Shown here: positions 42,565 through 51,890 of the stretch, piece by piece
Layout: every line of letters begins with the position of its first letter
Position numbering within the stretch: the first letter of the stretch is position 1
Origin: Janthinobacterium sp. FW305-129
GTDB taxonomy: Bacteria; Pseudomonadota; Gammaproteobacteria; Burkholderiales; Burkholderiaceae_D
Assembly: GCF_020858115.1 (NCBI RefSeq)
Contig: NZ_JACYMM010000009.1
Span: 2,419-66,418 of the forward strand
Length of the DNA stretch: 64,000 nt
Direction: 5' to 3'
Made by a program: the position numbers and the translations under genes
The notes under the pieces: generated by a model
The model's database searches: none
What the model saw: only the letters and a program-made list of their open reading frames with translations
Told to the model about the DNA's origin: nothing

Positions 42565-44387
42565 GCGCTCGCTGCTGGAATGGGTGTATCGGCGCCGCCA
42601 CCGGGAACGGCAGCGGTATTCGGGTGAAACAGGATGCGGCCGCTGGCATGCTGGCCGGCGTCCGACAGATAACGAAACTGCAGGCTGGCCTTGAGCGCGT
42701 CATACTCGAGCGCCAGCCGCACCGGCCGATCCGGCAGCACCGGCTGCTGGAATTTCAGGGCATGCATGGCGCGGAACCGCGCGGGCAGCGCCAGATGCTG
42801 GCGCGCAAAATGCAGCGCCCACTCCACCTGCACCACGCCGGGCAGCAAGGGCGCGCCCGTGAAATGGCCATCGAAATAAAACAGGTTCGCGGGCACGCGC
42901 AGCTCGAACAGCAACCGCGGCGTTTCGCCTTCGGCCGAACGTTCGATCAGCTGCACGTGCGGCAAGCGGGGTGGCTTGTCCACCTGCGCCAGCAAGGCCA
43001 GCAGCAGCGCCTGCGTCGTCTTGCCCTGCGCATTGATAGGCAGTTGTTCCAGGTAGCGCCAGCGGCGCGGCAAGGCAACGGCGTCGACCTGGCCGCCCAG
43101 CGCCGTTTGCAGCTGGCGGTTCAGTGCCAGCTTGCCTTCCGCGTCGAGCAGCGCCCGGCCGGCAGCGCTGCAGACGATAAAGGCGGCCACTTTCTGACGC
43201 TCGCCAGCCGGCGCATCGCACAGCAGTACGCGCGCGTCCAGCACCAGCGGTGTGGCCAGCAATGCCGCTTCGATGGCATTGAGAGAAATACGTTTTTCTT
43301 CGATCTTCACGATGCGGTCACTGCGGCCCAGCAGCTGGAAGCGTCCTGGCGCCGTTTGCCGCGCGCGGTCGGCCAGGCATAGCCAGCCATCATCGGCCAG
43401 GTGCGCCGAACGCACTTCCAGCGCGCCGTCGTCCAGCAAGCGCCAGTCCACGCCAGGAAAGCCTTGCCAGCTCTCGTCGTCAGGTCGCTCCGGCGTACGC
43501 TGGCGCCAGGCCACGCCGCCCGTCTCCGAGCTGCCATAGATTTCGCGCGGCACGCGGCCCAGCAAATGCCCCGCCGCCAGCGCGCTGTCCAGGGCCAGCG
43601 GCCCGCCCGAGGAAAACACGGCGCGCAGCTGCGCGCGGGCGCCGGACCAGTCGATGTGTTCCGGCAGGCGTTTCAGGTGCGCGGGACTGGCGGCCAGCAC
43701 GCACGGACCGCGCGCCAGCAAGGCGGCCAGCTGTTCCGGGTAATCCACGCTGTGCGCATGCACGGCACGCCCGGCAGCCAGCGGCCACAGGACCTTGAAC
43801 AGCAAGCCGTAGATATGCTGGTGCGTGACGGTGGCGACGACGGCTGCGCCATCGGCGTGCTCGCCAAACAGCTGCTCCAGCGTGGCTACCTCGCTGGCCA
43901 GCTGCGAGATTTTTTTCGGCATGGCTTGCGCCGCGCCCGTGCTGCCGGAGGTATGCACCACCAGCGCCGGAAAATCGTCAGCGAGCACTGCCCATGCGCG
44001 CTCGGCCAGGCTGTCGGCAGGCAGGGGCAACGGCGCATGCGCGGCCGGGAACTGCCCCAGGAAACCATCCACGGATGCAGCCAGCGAGGCGCAGCTGGCA
44101 GGCAGCGTATCGGCCGTCAGCCAGATGGTCTTGCCCACCTGCCAGGCGCCCAGCAAGGCGGCGCCAAACTCGATGCTGTCATCCAGGTACAAGGCAAAAT
44201 GGCGGCCTGCCTGGTGCTCCAGCAAGCCGGCCCACGCCTCCATGCGCGCGACAAAATGCGCGCGATCGAGCACGTCGCCATCGCGCCAGCCGACCAGCAT
44301 GGCTGGTCTACGGCCATGCATGGCCAGCGCAAGGCGGGCAAGGGAATCAATCGGAGAATGGGTTTCCGGCATGAGGACTTCAGGCAT
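42558..44387 (-). CDS. apeHI: Acyl-ACP ligase fused to dehydratase half (ApeH-ApeI fusion)
   Basis: 609 residues. Residues ~1-470 form an ANL-family adenylation domain: HTSGSTGAAQAMPKK (phosphate loop), YGSSETGGVAW and DRIVKIEEKRISL. It activates the aromatic acid and loads it on an ACP. Residues ~480-609 form a hotdog dehydratase of the FabZ type with the catalytic histidine in FDGHFTGAPLLPG. In enteric APE clusters these are two genes; here they are one polypeptide. ATG 44387 overlaps the preceding stop (ATGCCTGA); ATG 44372 is an alternative. Confidence 0.88.
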   Translation of the reverse strand: MPEVLMPETHSPIDSLARLALAMHGRRPAMLVGWRDGDVLDRAHFVARMEAWAGLLEHQAGRHFALYLDDSIEFGAALLGAWQVGKTIWLTADTLPASCASLAASVDGFLGQFPAAHAPLPLPADSLAERAWAVLADDFPALVVHTSGSTGAAQAMPKKISQLASEVATLEQLFGEHADGAAVVATVTHQHIYGLLFKVLWPLAAGRAVHAHSVDYPEQLAALLARGPCVLAASPAHLKRLPEHIDWSGARAQLRAVFSSGGPLALDSALAAGHLLGRVPREIYGSSETGGVAWRQRTPERPDDESWQGFPGVDWRLLDDGALEVRSAHLADDGWLCLADRARQTAPGRFQLLGRSDRIVKIEEKRISLNAIEAALLATPLVLDARVLLCDAPAGERQKVAAFIVCSAAGRALLDAEGKLALNRQLQTALGGQVDAVALPRRWRYLEQLPINAQGKTTQALLLALLAQVDKPPRLPHVQLIERSAEGETPRLLFELRVPANLFYFDGHFTGAPLLPGVVQVEWALHFARQHLALPARFRAMHALKFQQPVLPDRPVRLALEYDALKASLQFRYLSDAGQHASGRILFHPNTAAVPGGGADTPIPAASAC

Positions 44388-44931
44388 GGTGCAAACGCTT
44401 AAAACGCAGGCGGACGAGATACTCGCCACCAAATAACAGGGCCATCAGGATATAGGCGATGACGCCCGTATACAGCGACCAGACGGCCTCGCTGGCCCAC
44501 AGCGCCGTGCCCAGCGCGATGCCGCCATTGACGATAAAAAAAACGCACCAAACCTGCGTCACGCGGTGCGTGTAGCGCACGGCCGCCGGCGGAAAGTCCT
44601 TCTCGCGCAGGCGCGCCAGGCGCTCCACCACGGATGGCGGCGCCCACAGGCTGTAGCCGAAGGTGGCCAGCAAGACGACGTTGACCAGCACCGGATACAG
44701 TTTCAGCGGCAACAGCAGGTTGCTCCACAGGGCGATGGCGGCCAACAGCAGGGCGGCGGCCACTGACCAGCGCGCGGCGCGCTGCAGCTTCAGCTTCAGC
44801 GCGGGCAGGCGGCAGGCGACGGCCAGCAACAGCAGCAGCGCCAGCCAGCGCGGCTCGACCTGGCCGTGACCGAACCAGATCGCCAGCGGATACAGCACGG
44901 TCAGCAGCAACGCGACGGCATTGAGCAGCAC
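44380..44931 (-). CDS. apeG: APE-cluster integral membrane protein (COG4648)
   Basis: 183 residues, about five or six hydrophobic segments, no known catalytic motif. The family is found almost only in APE-type clusters, between the ACP genes and the ligase. The start is GTG at 44931, three bases after the ACP stop. Its role is unknown; it may anchor the biosynthetic complex to the membrane. Confidence 0.8.
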   Translation of the reverse strand: MLLNAVALLLTVLYPLAIWFGHGQVEPRWLALLLLLAVACRLPALKLKLQRAARWSVAAALLLAAIALWSNLLLPLKLYPVLVNVVLLATFGYSLWAPPSVVERLARLREKDFPPAAVRYTHRVTQVWCVFFIVNGGIALGTALWASEAVWSLYTGVIAYILMALLFGGEYLVRLRFKRLHHA

Positions 44932-44934
44932 GCG

Positions 44935-45210
44935 TTATGCCGCCTGTTCCGACACCGACATCGCGCGCAGCGCTTCGACCACATCGTCGATGGTGCGGAT
45001 GGTCTTGAAGACTTCCGGCTGCAGGCGCTTGCCCGTCAGTTGCTTCAGCTTGACCGCCAAGTCGACCGCGTCGATGCTGTCGATATCGAGTTCAGCATAC
45101 AGATTCGACTGCGGCGTCAGCGCCGCCGGATCCAGTTCGAACATCTCGGCCAGCAGCTGCACTACCCATGCGTACAGTTCCTCGCGGTTCATTGCGCTCA
45201 TATCTACCAT
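44935..45210 (-). CDS. apeF: Acyl carrier protein, second
   Basis: 91 residues, acidic. The phosphopantetheine serine is Ser45 in LDIDSIDAVD. AAGGAG lies seven bases before the ATG. In the described pathway two dedicated carriers serve starter loading and chain extension; which does which here cannot be told. Likely primed by the PPTase at 28618. Confidence 0.92.
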   Translation of the reverse strand: MVDMSAMNREELYAWVVQLLAEMFELDPAALTPQSNLYAELDIDSIDAVDLAVKLKQLTGKRLQPEVFKTIRTIDDVVEALRAMSVSEQAA

Positions 45211-45221
45211 TTTGCTGCTCC

Positions 45222-45476
45222 TTACTTCTTTCTGTGAGTGTCAACCAGCGCCGCCAGCGCCCGTACCGAGGCAAAGTGGCGGCGCGTATCGGCCGAATCG
45301 GCCGACAGGGAAATACCGTATTTTTTTTGCAGGGCGACGCCCAGTTCCAGCGCATCGATCGAATCGAGTCCCAGGCCCTCGACAAACAGGGGCGCATCCG
45401 TATCGATATCGGCAGCGCTCATATCTTCCAGCTGCAGCGCCTCGATGATCAGTTCCTTCACTTCTTGTTCAAGCAT
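45222..45476 (-). CDS. apeE: Acyl carrier protein, first
   Basis: 84 residues. Ser39 in GLDSIDALELG is the phosphopantetheine site. The ATG overlaps the acyltransferase stop (ATGCTTGA), and eleven bases separate it from the next ACP gene. It differs clearly from the second carrier, so the two are unlikely to be interchangeable. Confidence 0.92.
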   Translation of the reverse strand: MLEQEVKELIIEALQLEDMSAADIDTDAPLFVEGLGLDSIDALELGVALQKKYGISLSADSADTRRHFASVRALAALVDTHRKK

Positions 45477-46260
45477 GTTGTTCCTGTTTCCCGCTAAAGT
45501 AATGTTGCAAATGAGTGGTCAAGGTACGCGCCGCCATCACGTCGCTGGCGCCACCGCCGGTAAACTCGTCGATCGCCAGATCGTCCTCCACGGCGATCTC
45601 GAAATGCGCGCGGCGGGCCGGCACGCGCCACCACGGCTCGCCCTTGCCCAGGGTCCTGGGCAGGCAACGGATCAGCACGGGTGTGACGTCACGGCGGCCA
45701 CGCACGGCGATATTGGCCGCGCCCCGCTTCAGGACGACCTCGCCGCTGTATGGCGTGCGCGTGCCTTCCGGGAAAATGATCAGGTTATTGCCGCGCGCCA
45801 GCGATGCCAGGCAGGCGTCCACCAGTTCGGCGCCGCCCGTGTTGTTGATATAGCCTGCCGCGCGCACGGGACCGCCCGTAAACGCGTTGTTCCACAAATC
45901 GGACTTGACGATGCAATCGGCCTGCTTGACATACGCCATCAGGAAAATCGTGTCGATCAGGGTCGGGTGATTGGCCAGGATCAGCAAGCCGCCCCGCTCC
46001 AGCTTGTCCAGGCCGCGCAAGTCATAGCGCAGCACGCCGAGAAAACGCATCAGGCCGATATACAGGCGAAAACTCCAGCGAATGATGAAGCGCGCGCACG
46101 CAATGCGCGTCTCGCGCCGCCACACCAGCACCTGTAGCACGGGGAACACCAGCACGCGCAGCAGCAAGCCACCAAGACCGAAGGTGGCAAAACTGACCGC
46201 GGTCGCGATGGTACGCCAGCCTATCGATATACCGGTGCGGACAGCCTCCAGCTTACGCAT
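45469..46260 (-). CDS. apeD: APE-cluster 1-acylglycerol-phosphate acyltransferase-like (PlsC family)
   Basis: 263 residues from ATG 46260. An N-terminal membrane segment precedes the PlsC domain with NHPTLID (HX4D), FPEGTRTPY and a substrate-binding TGG patch. It probably transfers an acyl group, perhaps the polyene chain itself, to a lipid anchor. ATG 46260 overlaps the stop of the CLF gene by eight bases (ATGCGTAA); an upstream ATG would overlap further. Confidence 0.87.
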   Translation of the reverse strand: MRKLEAVRTGISIGWRTIATAVSFATFGLGGLLLRVLVFPVLQVLVWRRETRIACARFIIRWSFRLYIGLMRFLGVLRYDLRGLDKLERGGLLILANHPTLIDTIFLMAYVKQADCIVKSDLWNNAFTGGPVRAAGYINNTGGAELVDACLASLARGNNLIIFPEGTRTPYSGEVVLKRGAANIAVRGRRDVTPVLIRCLPRTLGKGEPWWRVPARRAHFEIAVEDDLAIDEFTGGGASDVMAARTLTTHLQHYFSGKQEQHA

Positions 46261-47014
46261 GGCGGCTCCAGCGCCATGCCTGGCGGTTGGCCGCATGCTC
46301 GAACGTGCGGATCCCGCCGAGCATGAATCGCAACACGGCTAAGCTGCCAGGCATGCCGCCAGAGTCCACCGCCAACGCGTCATCGCTGCCGCGTGCGCGC
46401 CACGTCAAACTAAAAGCGGCGCCAGGGTCTGCCTCAGCCTGCAGCAGCCAGGCAAACGCATGCGGCTGCTCATGGCAATCTTCAAAGGCCTCGAATGGAT
46501 CCGGCAAGGGACACTCCGCCAGCACAAGCAATACCTGCGCCGCGCCATCGGCCAGCAAGCCGCACGCCTCAATCACCGCAGCCTCAAGGCTGGCCGCACC
46601 GGCGGCAATGGCCAACTGATTCGCCGTATCGGCGCGGGCGATGGAAAACAGACCGGCACTGGCGTTATGCACGGCCATGCCGAACGCCGTCGGCGATAGG
46701 GGTTCGCCTTGGATCAGCGCCGACAGCAGTTCGACGGCGCGCGCCACCTCGCCATGACGAGAACAGAAGACGAGCGGAATATCGCGCTGTTCGCCGAGGC
46801 AAGTGTACGCCACCTCGAGCGCCATCTTGCCCAACTGGCCAGCACGGCGGCGCAGCATCGGCGCCATCGCGCGCACGCCAGGCTCGCCGGCGACGGCTAT
46901 CGACGCGACGGGCAAGGTGCTTTGCGCCCACGCTTGCCATTGCTCCGGTGCTTCCAGGCCTGGCGCCCAGGCGGCATGTCTGATAATTGAAAAACGGACA
47001 CCATCGGTGCACAT
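46253..47014 (-). CDS. apeC: Chain-length-factor-like truncated ketosynthase
   Basis: 253 residues, far shorter than a complete KS (~400). It matches the beta-ketoacyl synthase N-terminal family used as CLF in APE systems. The position of the active-site cysteine reads HNASAGLF, so no nucleophile is present, as expected for a non-catalytic partner of ApeO. It is the first gene of the operon. ATG 47014 has AGGA eight bases upstream; ATG 47020 is only two bases from it and is less likely. Confidence 0.88.
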   Translation of the reverse strand: MCTDGVRFSIIRHAAWAPGLEAPEQWQAWAQSTLPVASIAVAGEPGVRAMAPMLRRRAGQLGKMALEVAYTCLGEQRDIPLVFCSRHGEVARAVELLSALIQGEPLSPTAFGMAVHNASAGLFSIARADTANQLAIAAGAASLEAAVIEACGLLADGAAQVLLVLAECPLPDPFEAFEDCHEQPHAFAWLLQAEADPGAAFSLTWRARGSDDALAVDSGGMPGSLAVLRFMLGGIRTFEHAANRQAWRWSRHA

Positions 47015-47792
47015 ATGCATTTTCCTGAGCTCAAAAAAAGGGCGAACTCACGTCAAAACTGCGCAAAAAGCCCCGCCGGCGTTCTTTTCAAATTATAAAC
47101 GAAGGAAGTAAAAATAACTAAAATAAATGGCCGTGAAGCAACTTTTTAAATACAAATACAAAAATTACGTTTTAAAGAATGCCCCGTTCCAGTTACTATT
47201 TGTAACACTCCCATCCATTATCGTCCAATGGAAATCGGCACTCTTCCGCAAACCGCCGGCATTCCAGGAAATGGTATATTTTTATCAATAAGCAAAACAA
47301 GCTGCGCATGCCTACCTTCAGAGCGTTGTTTTTAGATAAAACCTGCTGCGTGGCGCAGCAGCGTGGCAAGCGCGCCCATCGGGCATGATTGCCCCTCGCG
47401 CCTCCGAGACGGAAAACCCAAAACAACCGCTATCGACATATTGCCAGCACATGGCGACGGCAATGCACCTGCATGCGTCGGCGGCAATTAAAGCGGCTGC
47501 GCAGCAAAGGCAATACAGAGCGATTGCTTTATGCCAGTCCCGCAGGCAGATTCAACTCCGGCGGCGCTGTTTTGGCAGCATGAGAAAAGAATGGGCCGAT
47601 CAGCCATACTGGCACCGGCATGCGCGCCGCGTGAAGGGCCGTGGCGATGGGCGCGCCCGGAGGAAAGGTCTTGTGGCCGCCAGCACCAACATGAGCATGG
47701 CACCTACCGAGGGCAACGCTGGCGATGCGGCAAGGCGCCGCATGCAGGAAGGGGGCCGAAGCGGGTAGATGACCCCGGCCACCCCACCACCG
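47015..47792. other. Long intergenic region upstream of the APE operon
   Basis: No credible gene in ~780 bases. 47040-47180 is AT-rich and contains a -10-like TATAAT (minus strand, 47097-47092) about 78 bases before the first APE ATG, but no good -35. 47190-47790 has only short frames with unlikely composition. The region separates the APE operon from the ABC transporter genes on the same strand; no strong terminator was seen after the ATPase gene. Confidence 0.45.
47090..47125 (-). promoter_or_regulatory. Candidate promoter of the APE operon
   Basis: TATAAT is present at 47097-47092 on the minus strand, in an AT-rich leader with several A/T tracts. The -35 is poor, which would fit activator dependence. 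No cluster-linked regulator is visible. Confidence 0.35.
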
Positions 47793-48866
47793 TTAAAACA
47801 CCCAGAGCTTGTCGGCCGGCATGTGCAGCCAGTACTTGCCCGCCTCAAGCTTGTGGCGCGAATACGCGCGCAGGCTGATGTTGTCCGCGCCGCCCCGTTC
47901 GAACAGGCACTCCCAGCGGTCGCCCAGGTACATGCAGGTCAGCAGTGGCAATTCGATGGCGTTGTCCACCTGCGTGGCGCTGATCTTGACTTCCTCGACG
48001 CGTATCATCGTCGTCACTTCCGTGCCCACGTTGGCGCCGCGCGCCACGCCCTGCAGGGAAGCGCCATCGACCAGCAGGCGCACCTGCTTGCCATCGCGCT
48101 GCACCACCTTGCCCGGCAGACGGTTGTTGCTGCCCATGAATTCGGCCGTAAACAGGGTGTCCGGCGTTTCATACATGCTTTGCGGCGTGCCTTGCTGCTC
48201 GATCTTGCCGTTATTGAGCAGCAAGATGCGGTCGGAAATGGCCATCGCCTCGCCCTGGTCATGCGTCACCATCAGCGCGGACAGGCCCAGGCGCACGATC
48301 AGTTCGCGCAGGAAGGCGCGCGCTTCCTCGCGCAGCTTGGCATCGAGGTTCGACAGCGGCTCGTCGAGCAGGATCACGGGCGGGTTGTACACCAGCGCGC
48401 GGGCGATCGCCACGCGCTGCTGCTGGCCGCCGGACAGCTGATGCGGATAGCGTTCGCCCAGGTGCCCCAGGCCCAGCTGCGTCAGCACTTCCTTGATGCG
48501 CGCGGCGATCTCCGTGCTGCCCATCTTGCGCAACTTGAGGCCATAGGCGACGTTGTCGAACACGGTCTTGTGCGGCCACAGCGCGTACGACTGGAACACC
48601 AGCCCAAGGTTGCGATGCTCGGCCGGCATCTCGAAGTGTTTCGCGCCATCGTAGACATTGCGCTCGCCGATCTGGATCGTGCCCGCCTTCGGGCTTTCCA
48701 GCCCGGCGACGGCGCGCAGCAAGGTGGTCTTGCCGCTGCCCGAAGGCCCCAGCAAGGCGACCACTTCGCCTTTTTGCAGGTGCATCGAGACACCTTTCAG
48801 GATCTGGTTGGCGGCAGCGCCGGTGCCGTAGTCCAGGTGCAATTCATTGACGGTCAGTTCATTCAT
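47793..48866 (-). CDS. ABC transporter ATPase (Fbp/Afu type)
   Basis: 357 residues. Walker A is GPSGSGKT (about residues 39-46), signature LSGGQQQR, Walker B ILLDEP and H-loop MVTHD. A C-terminal TOBE-like regulatory domain covers residues ~250-357. It powers the importer whose permease is encoded just upstream (20-base gap). The family handles ferric iron, sugar phosphates or polyol-type solutes; the substrate cannot be read from the ATPase. Confidence 0.92.
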   Translation of the reverse strand: MNELTVNELHLDYGTGAAANQILKGVSMHLQKGEVVALLGPSGSGKTTLLRAVAGLESPKAGTIQIGERNVYDGAKHFEMPAEHRNLGLVFQSYALWPHKTVFDNVAYGLKLRKMGSTEIAARIKEVLTQLGLGHLGERYPHQLSGGQQQRVAIARALVYNPPVILLDEPLSNLDAKLREEARAFLRELIVRLGLSALMVTHDQGEAMAISDRILLLNNGKIEQQGTPQSMYETPDTLFTAEFMGSNNRLPGKVVQRDGKQVRLLVDGASLQGVARGANVGTEVTTMIRVEEVKISATQVDNAIELPLLTCMYLGDRWECLFERGGADNISLRAYSRHKLEAGKYWLHMPADKLWVF

Positions 48867-48886
48867 GATGTGGTCTCAGTCTTCTA

Positions 48887-50677
48887 TTAATTATGGAGTT
48901 TCACGCCAAAACGCAAGGCGATGCCCAGGCCGATGGCCACCAGGGTGATATTGATGAAGGACAGGGCCGCCACCAGGTCGGTCGAACCGCCCGCCCACAG
49001 CGATACCAGCATGGCGCCGATCACTTCCGTGCCTGGCGAGAGCAGGTACACGCCCGTCGAGTATTCGCGCTCGAAGATCAGGAACACCATCAGCCAGGCG
49101 CCCAGCAAGCCGTATTTGATCAGCGGCAGCGTGACGTCGCGCGTCACCTGGCCGCGGCTGGCGCCGACAGCGCGCGCCGCCTCTTCCAGTTCCGGGCCCA
49201 CCTGCAGCAGCGCGGTGGAAATCAGGCGCATGCCGTAGGCCATCCACACCACCGAGTACGCCAGCCACAGGGCGAAAATCGTCGAGCGCACTTCGCGCAG
49301 CACGGGGATCACATGACCACTGAGCCACAGGGCCACGCCGTTGTCCATGCCCTTCAATATGCCGTCGAGCCAGGCCGGCACGAACAGGAACACCCACAGG
49401 AACGACAGGCCGGCCAAGAGGCCCGGCACGGCGCGCGGCACCAGCACGCTGTAATCGAGCAGGCGCGTGATGCCGTCCTGCTTGCGGTGCATGGCCAGCG
49501 CGATGAAGCTGTAGCAGCCCACGGCCAGCGCGCCGCCGACGACGCCGATCAGGATGGTGTTGACGATGCCGCGCACCAGCGAAGGCTGGTCGAAAATGTC
49601 GCGGAAATGCTGCAGGGTCAATACGTCGGCCAGGTGCACGCCCTCGCCCCAGTACTGCACGAAGGAGCGCAGCACGATGCCCGTCAACGGCAGGATGATG
49701 GTGAAGATCAGCCAGCCCGCCAGCAGGGCGAACGCCAGCCACTTCCAGCGGCCCAGCGGCATGGCCTTGCTGCGCGCGCCCTTGCCCTTGATCGATACAT
49801 ACTTGTTGGCGGATTTCAGCAGCCAGCGCTGTATCATCACCAGCGGCATGGTCACCATCACCAGGCACACGGCGACGGCGGCCATCAGGTGGTACGACGG
49901 CGTACCGAGCTTGTTCGTCAGCTTGTACAGATAGGTCGGCAGCACCAGGTGGCCTTCCGGATCGCCGAGCACCAGCACCAGCCCGAACACCTCGAAGCCG
50001 AGGAAGAACACCAGCACGCCCGCATACGCCAGCGCCGGCATGATCATCGGCAGCGACACGTTCAGCATCACCTGGATCGGCGAGGCGCCGGCCACCCGGG
50101 CCGCTTCTTCCACGTCCGAGCCCAGGCTTTTCAGCGCCGACGAGGCGTACAGGTAGACGTGCGGCACGTGCGTCAGGCCGGCGATGATGACGATGCTGGT
50201 AAAGGAATATATATTCCAGGGCACGAAACCGAGCAACTCCTTGGCCCAGGTCGAGTAAAAGCCCACGGGCCCCATCGAGACGACGTAGCCAAAGCCCATC
50301 ACCATGGGCGAAACAAAAATCGGCACCAGCAGCATGGGCGCTACCCAGCCGCGGCCCGGCAAGTCCGTGCGCACCATCAGGAAGGCCAGCATGCCGCCCA
50401 GCGGCACGGCGATGACGGTCAGGCCAAAGGCCAGCATCAGGCCATTCTTGAAGGCCATGGCGAAATCGGGATCATCGAAGATGAAACGGTAGGAGTCAAA
50501 GCCGAATTCGCGCATCGGCATGAAGAACGGCGCGTTCAGAAAGCTCTGGTAAAAAATCAGGAACAACGGCAGGAAGATGGCGACCAGCGTGATCGCCACG
50601 ACCACGCCGCGCGGCCAGTTCAGGCGTGACAAGGGAGAGCGCGACCGTGCAGGCAGCGGCAAGATAGCAGTTTGCAT
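48887..50677 (-). CDS. ABC transporter permease, two fused domains (FbpB/AfuB-like)
   Basis: 596 residues from ATG 50677, about 12 membrane segments in two BPD-type halves, each with an EAA-like loop (EEAARVAGASPIQ and EEAARAVGASRGQ). It forms the channel of the importer with the ATPase and binding protein of the same operon. ATG 50707 is a possible earlier start; no strong ribosome site separates the two. Confidence 0.9.
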   Translation of the reverse strand: MQTAILPLPARSRSPLSRLNWPRGVVVAITLVAIFLPLFLIFYQSFLNAPFFMPMREFGFDSYRFIFDDPDFAMAFKNGLMLAFGLTVIAVPLGGMLAFLMVRTDLPGRGWVAPMLLVPIFVSPMVMGFGYVVSMGPVGFYSTWAKELLGFVPWNIYSFTSIVIIAGLTHVPHVYLYASSALKSLGSDVEEAARVAGASPIQVMLNVSLPMIMPALAYAGVLVFFLGFEVFGLVLVLGDPEGHLVLPTYLYKLTNKLGTPSYHLMAAVAVCLVMVTMPLVMIQRWLLKSANKYVSIKGKGARSKAMPLGRWKWLAFALLAGWLIFTIILPLTGIVLRSFVQYWGEGVHLADVLTLQHFRDIFDQPSLVRGIVNTILIGVVGGALAVGCYSFIALAMHRKQDGITRLLDYSVLVPRAVPGLLAGLSFLWVFLFVPAWLDGILKGMDNGVALWLSGHVIPVLREVRSTIFALWLAYSVVWMAYGMRLISTALLQVGPELEEAARAVGASRGQVTRDVTLPLIKYGLLGAWLMVFLIFEREYSTGVYLLSPGTEVIGAMLVSLWAGGSTDLVAALSFINITLVAIGLGIALRFGVKLHN

Positions 50678-50746
50678 GATGAATCCAATGAATGAAGGGT
50701 ACGGCATCCGTCCGCGGGCACGCGCCTGCGGACGGCCAGGACGGCT

Positions 50747-51844
50747 TTACTTCTTGCCGGCTGTTTCTTTCCATTGCTTCAGGAAGGCCATGCGCTTGGC
50801 TGGTCCCAAAAATTGCAGGATGATCGGATGCACGGGAATCGGCTTGACGTTGGCCGCGCCGATTTCCTTGATCAGTTCCGCCGACGTAGTTTCGCCCGTG
50901 ACGTCGGCGCGGATGGCGAACAGCTTGGCGCCGTTGGCGATGATGGTCTGGCCGCGGTGCGACAGGATGTAATCGAGCCACAGCTTGCTGGCGTTGACGT
51001 TCTTCGCGTTCTTGTTGATGAACTGCACGCGCGACAGGATCAGCGTGTAATCCTTGGGCAGCACCACGCCGATCGACGGGTCGGTCTTGGCGCGCACCAG
51101 GGCATACGAACCCAGCACGTTGTAGCCGATCAGGTTTTCACCGGACGAGATGCGCTCCATCATGGTGCCCGTCGACGACTGCACGCGCACCTTGGCCGCA
51201 CCAAACGCATTTTCCAGCGCCAGGAATTGCGGATATTCCTTCGCGTCCTGCGCCATGAACATGAAGCCGACGCCCGACTTTTCGATGTCGTAGGTGGTGA
51301 CCTTGTCCTTGAATTTCGGCGTGGCGATCAGCTTGACGAAGTCGTCGTGATTCTTCGGCACTTCCTTCGGATCGAGCAATCGCTTGTTGTAGACGATGGC
51401 GGCCGGCTCGAACGTGGTGCCGTAGGCCTGGTCATCCCACATGGCCCAGCCGGGAATCTTCGCCGCTTCGACCGACTTGTATTTCAGGGCGTAGCCGTCC
51501 GAGGCAAGGCGCATCTGCAGGTCCATCGCGGACGACCACATCACGTCGGCCGTGTTGCCGCCGGCGGCTACTTCGGAAATGAAGCGGTTGTACACTTCGG
51601 TGGAATTCATGTCGTTGTATTCGACGGAAATGCCGGGATACAGGGCGCTGAAATCCTTGATCAGCGGAGCGGCGGCCTTGCTGTCGGTGGCGCTGTAGAT
51701 CACCACCTTGCCTTCCTTCTTGGCCGCGTCGATGATCTTCTGGTAGTCGGCCGGATAGCCGGCTGGCACTTGCGCGAAGGCGGCGCCGGCCAGGCTGGCA
51801 AACGCGGTGGCTATGGCGGCTTGAAGCAGGGTCTTGGTTTGCAT
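50747..51844 (-). CDS. Periplasmic solute-binding protein of the ABC importer
   Basis: 365 residues. The Sec signal is LLQAAIATAFASLAGAAFA. The mature protein matches the iron(III)/sugar-phosphate class of extracellular binding proteins (VVIYSATDSKAAAPLIKDFSALYPGI; VMWSSAMDLQ). It delivers solute to the permease encoded downstream. The paired tyrosines of ferric-binding members are not evident, so an organic or phosphorylated ligand is possible. Confidence 0.9.
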   Translation of the reverse strand: MQTKTLLQAAIATAFASLAGAAFAQVPAGYPADYQKIIDAAKKEGKVVIYSATDSKAAAPLIKDFSALYPGISVEYNDMNSTEVYNRFISEVAAGGNTADVMWSSAMDLQMRLASDGYALKYKSVEAAKIPGWAMWDDQAYGTTFEPAAIVYNKRLLDPKEVPKNHDDFVKLIATPKFKDKVTTYDIEKSGVGFMFMAQDAKEYPQFLALENAFGAAKVRVQSSTGTMMERISSGENLIGYNVLGSYALVRAKTDPSIGVVLPKDYTLILSRVQFINKNAKNVNASKLWLDYILSHRGQTIIANGAKLFAIRADVTGETTSAELIKEIGAANVKPIPVHPIILQFLGPAKRMAFLKQWKETAGKK

Positions 51845-51890
51845 GGGGTTGTCTCCGTCTATGAATAGGTTTTTTTAAATGTGATGCCGT

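Noticed and set aside
47190-47790. Several short frames upstream of the APE operon
   Set aside because: No ribosome sites or recognisable motifs; compositions typical of chance frames.
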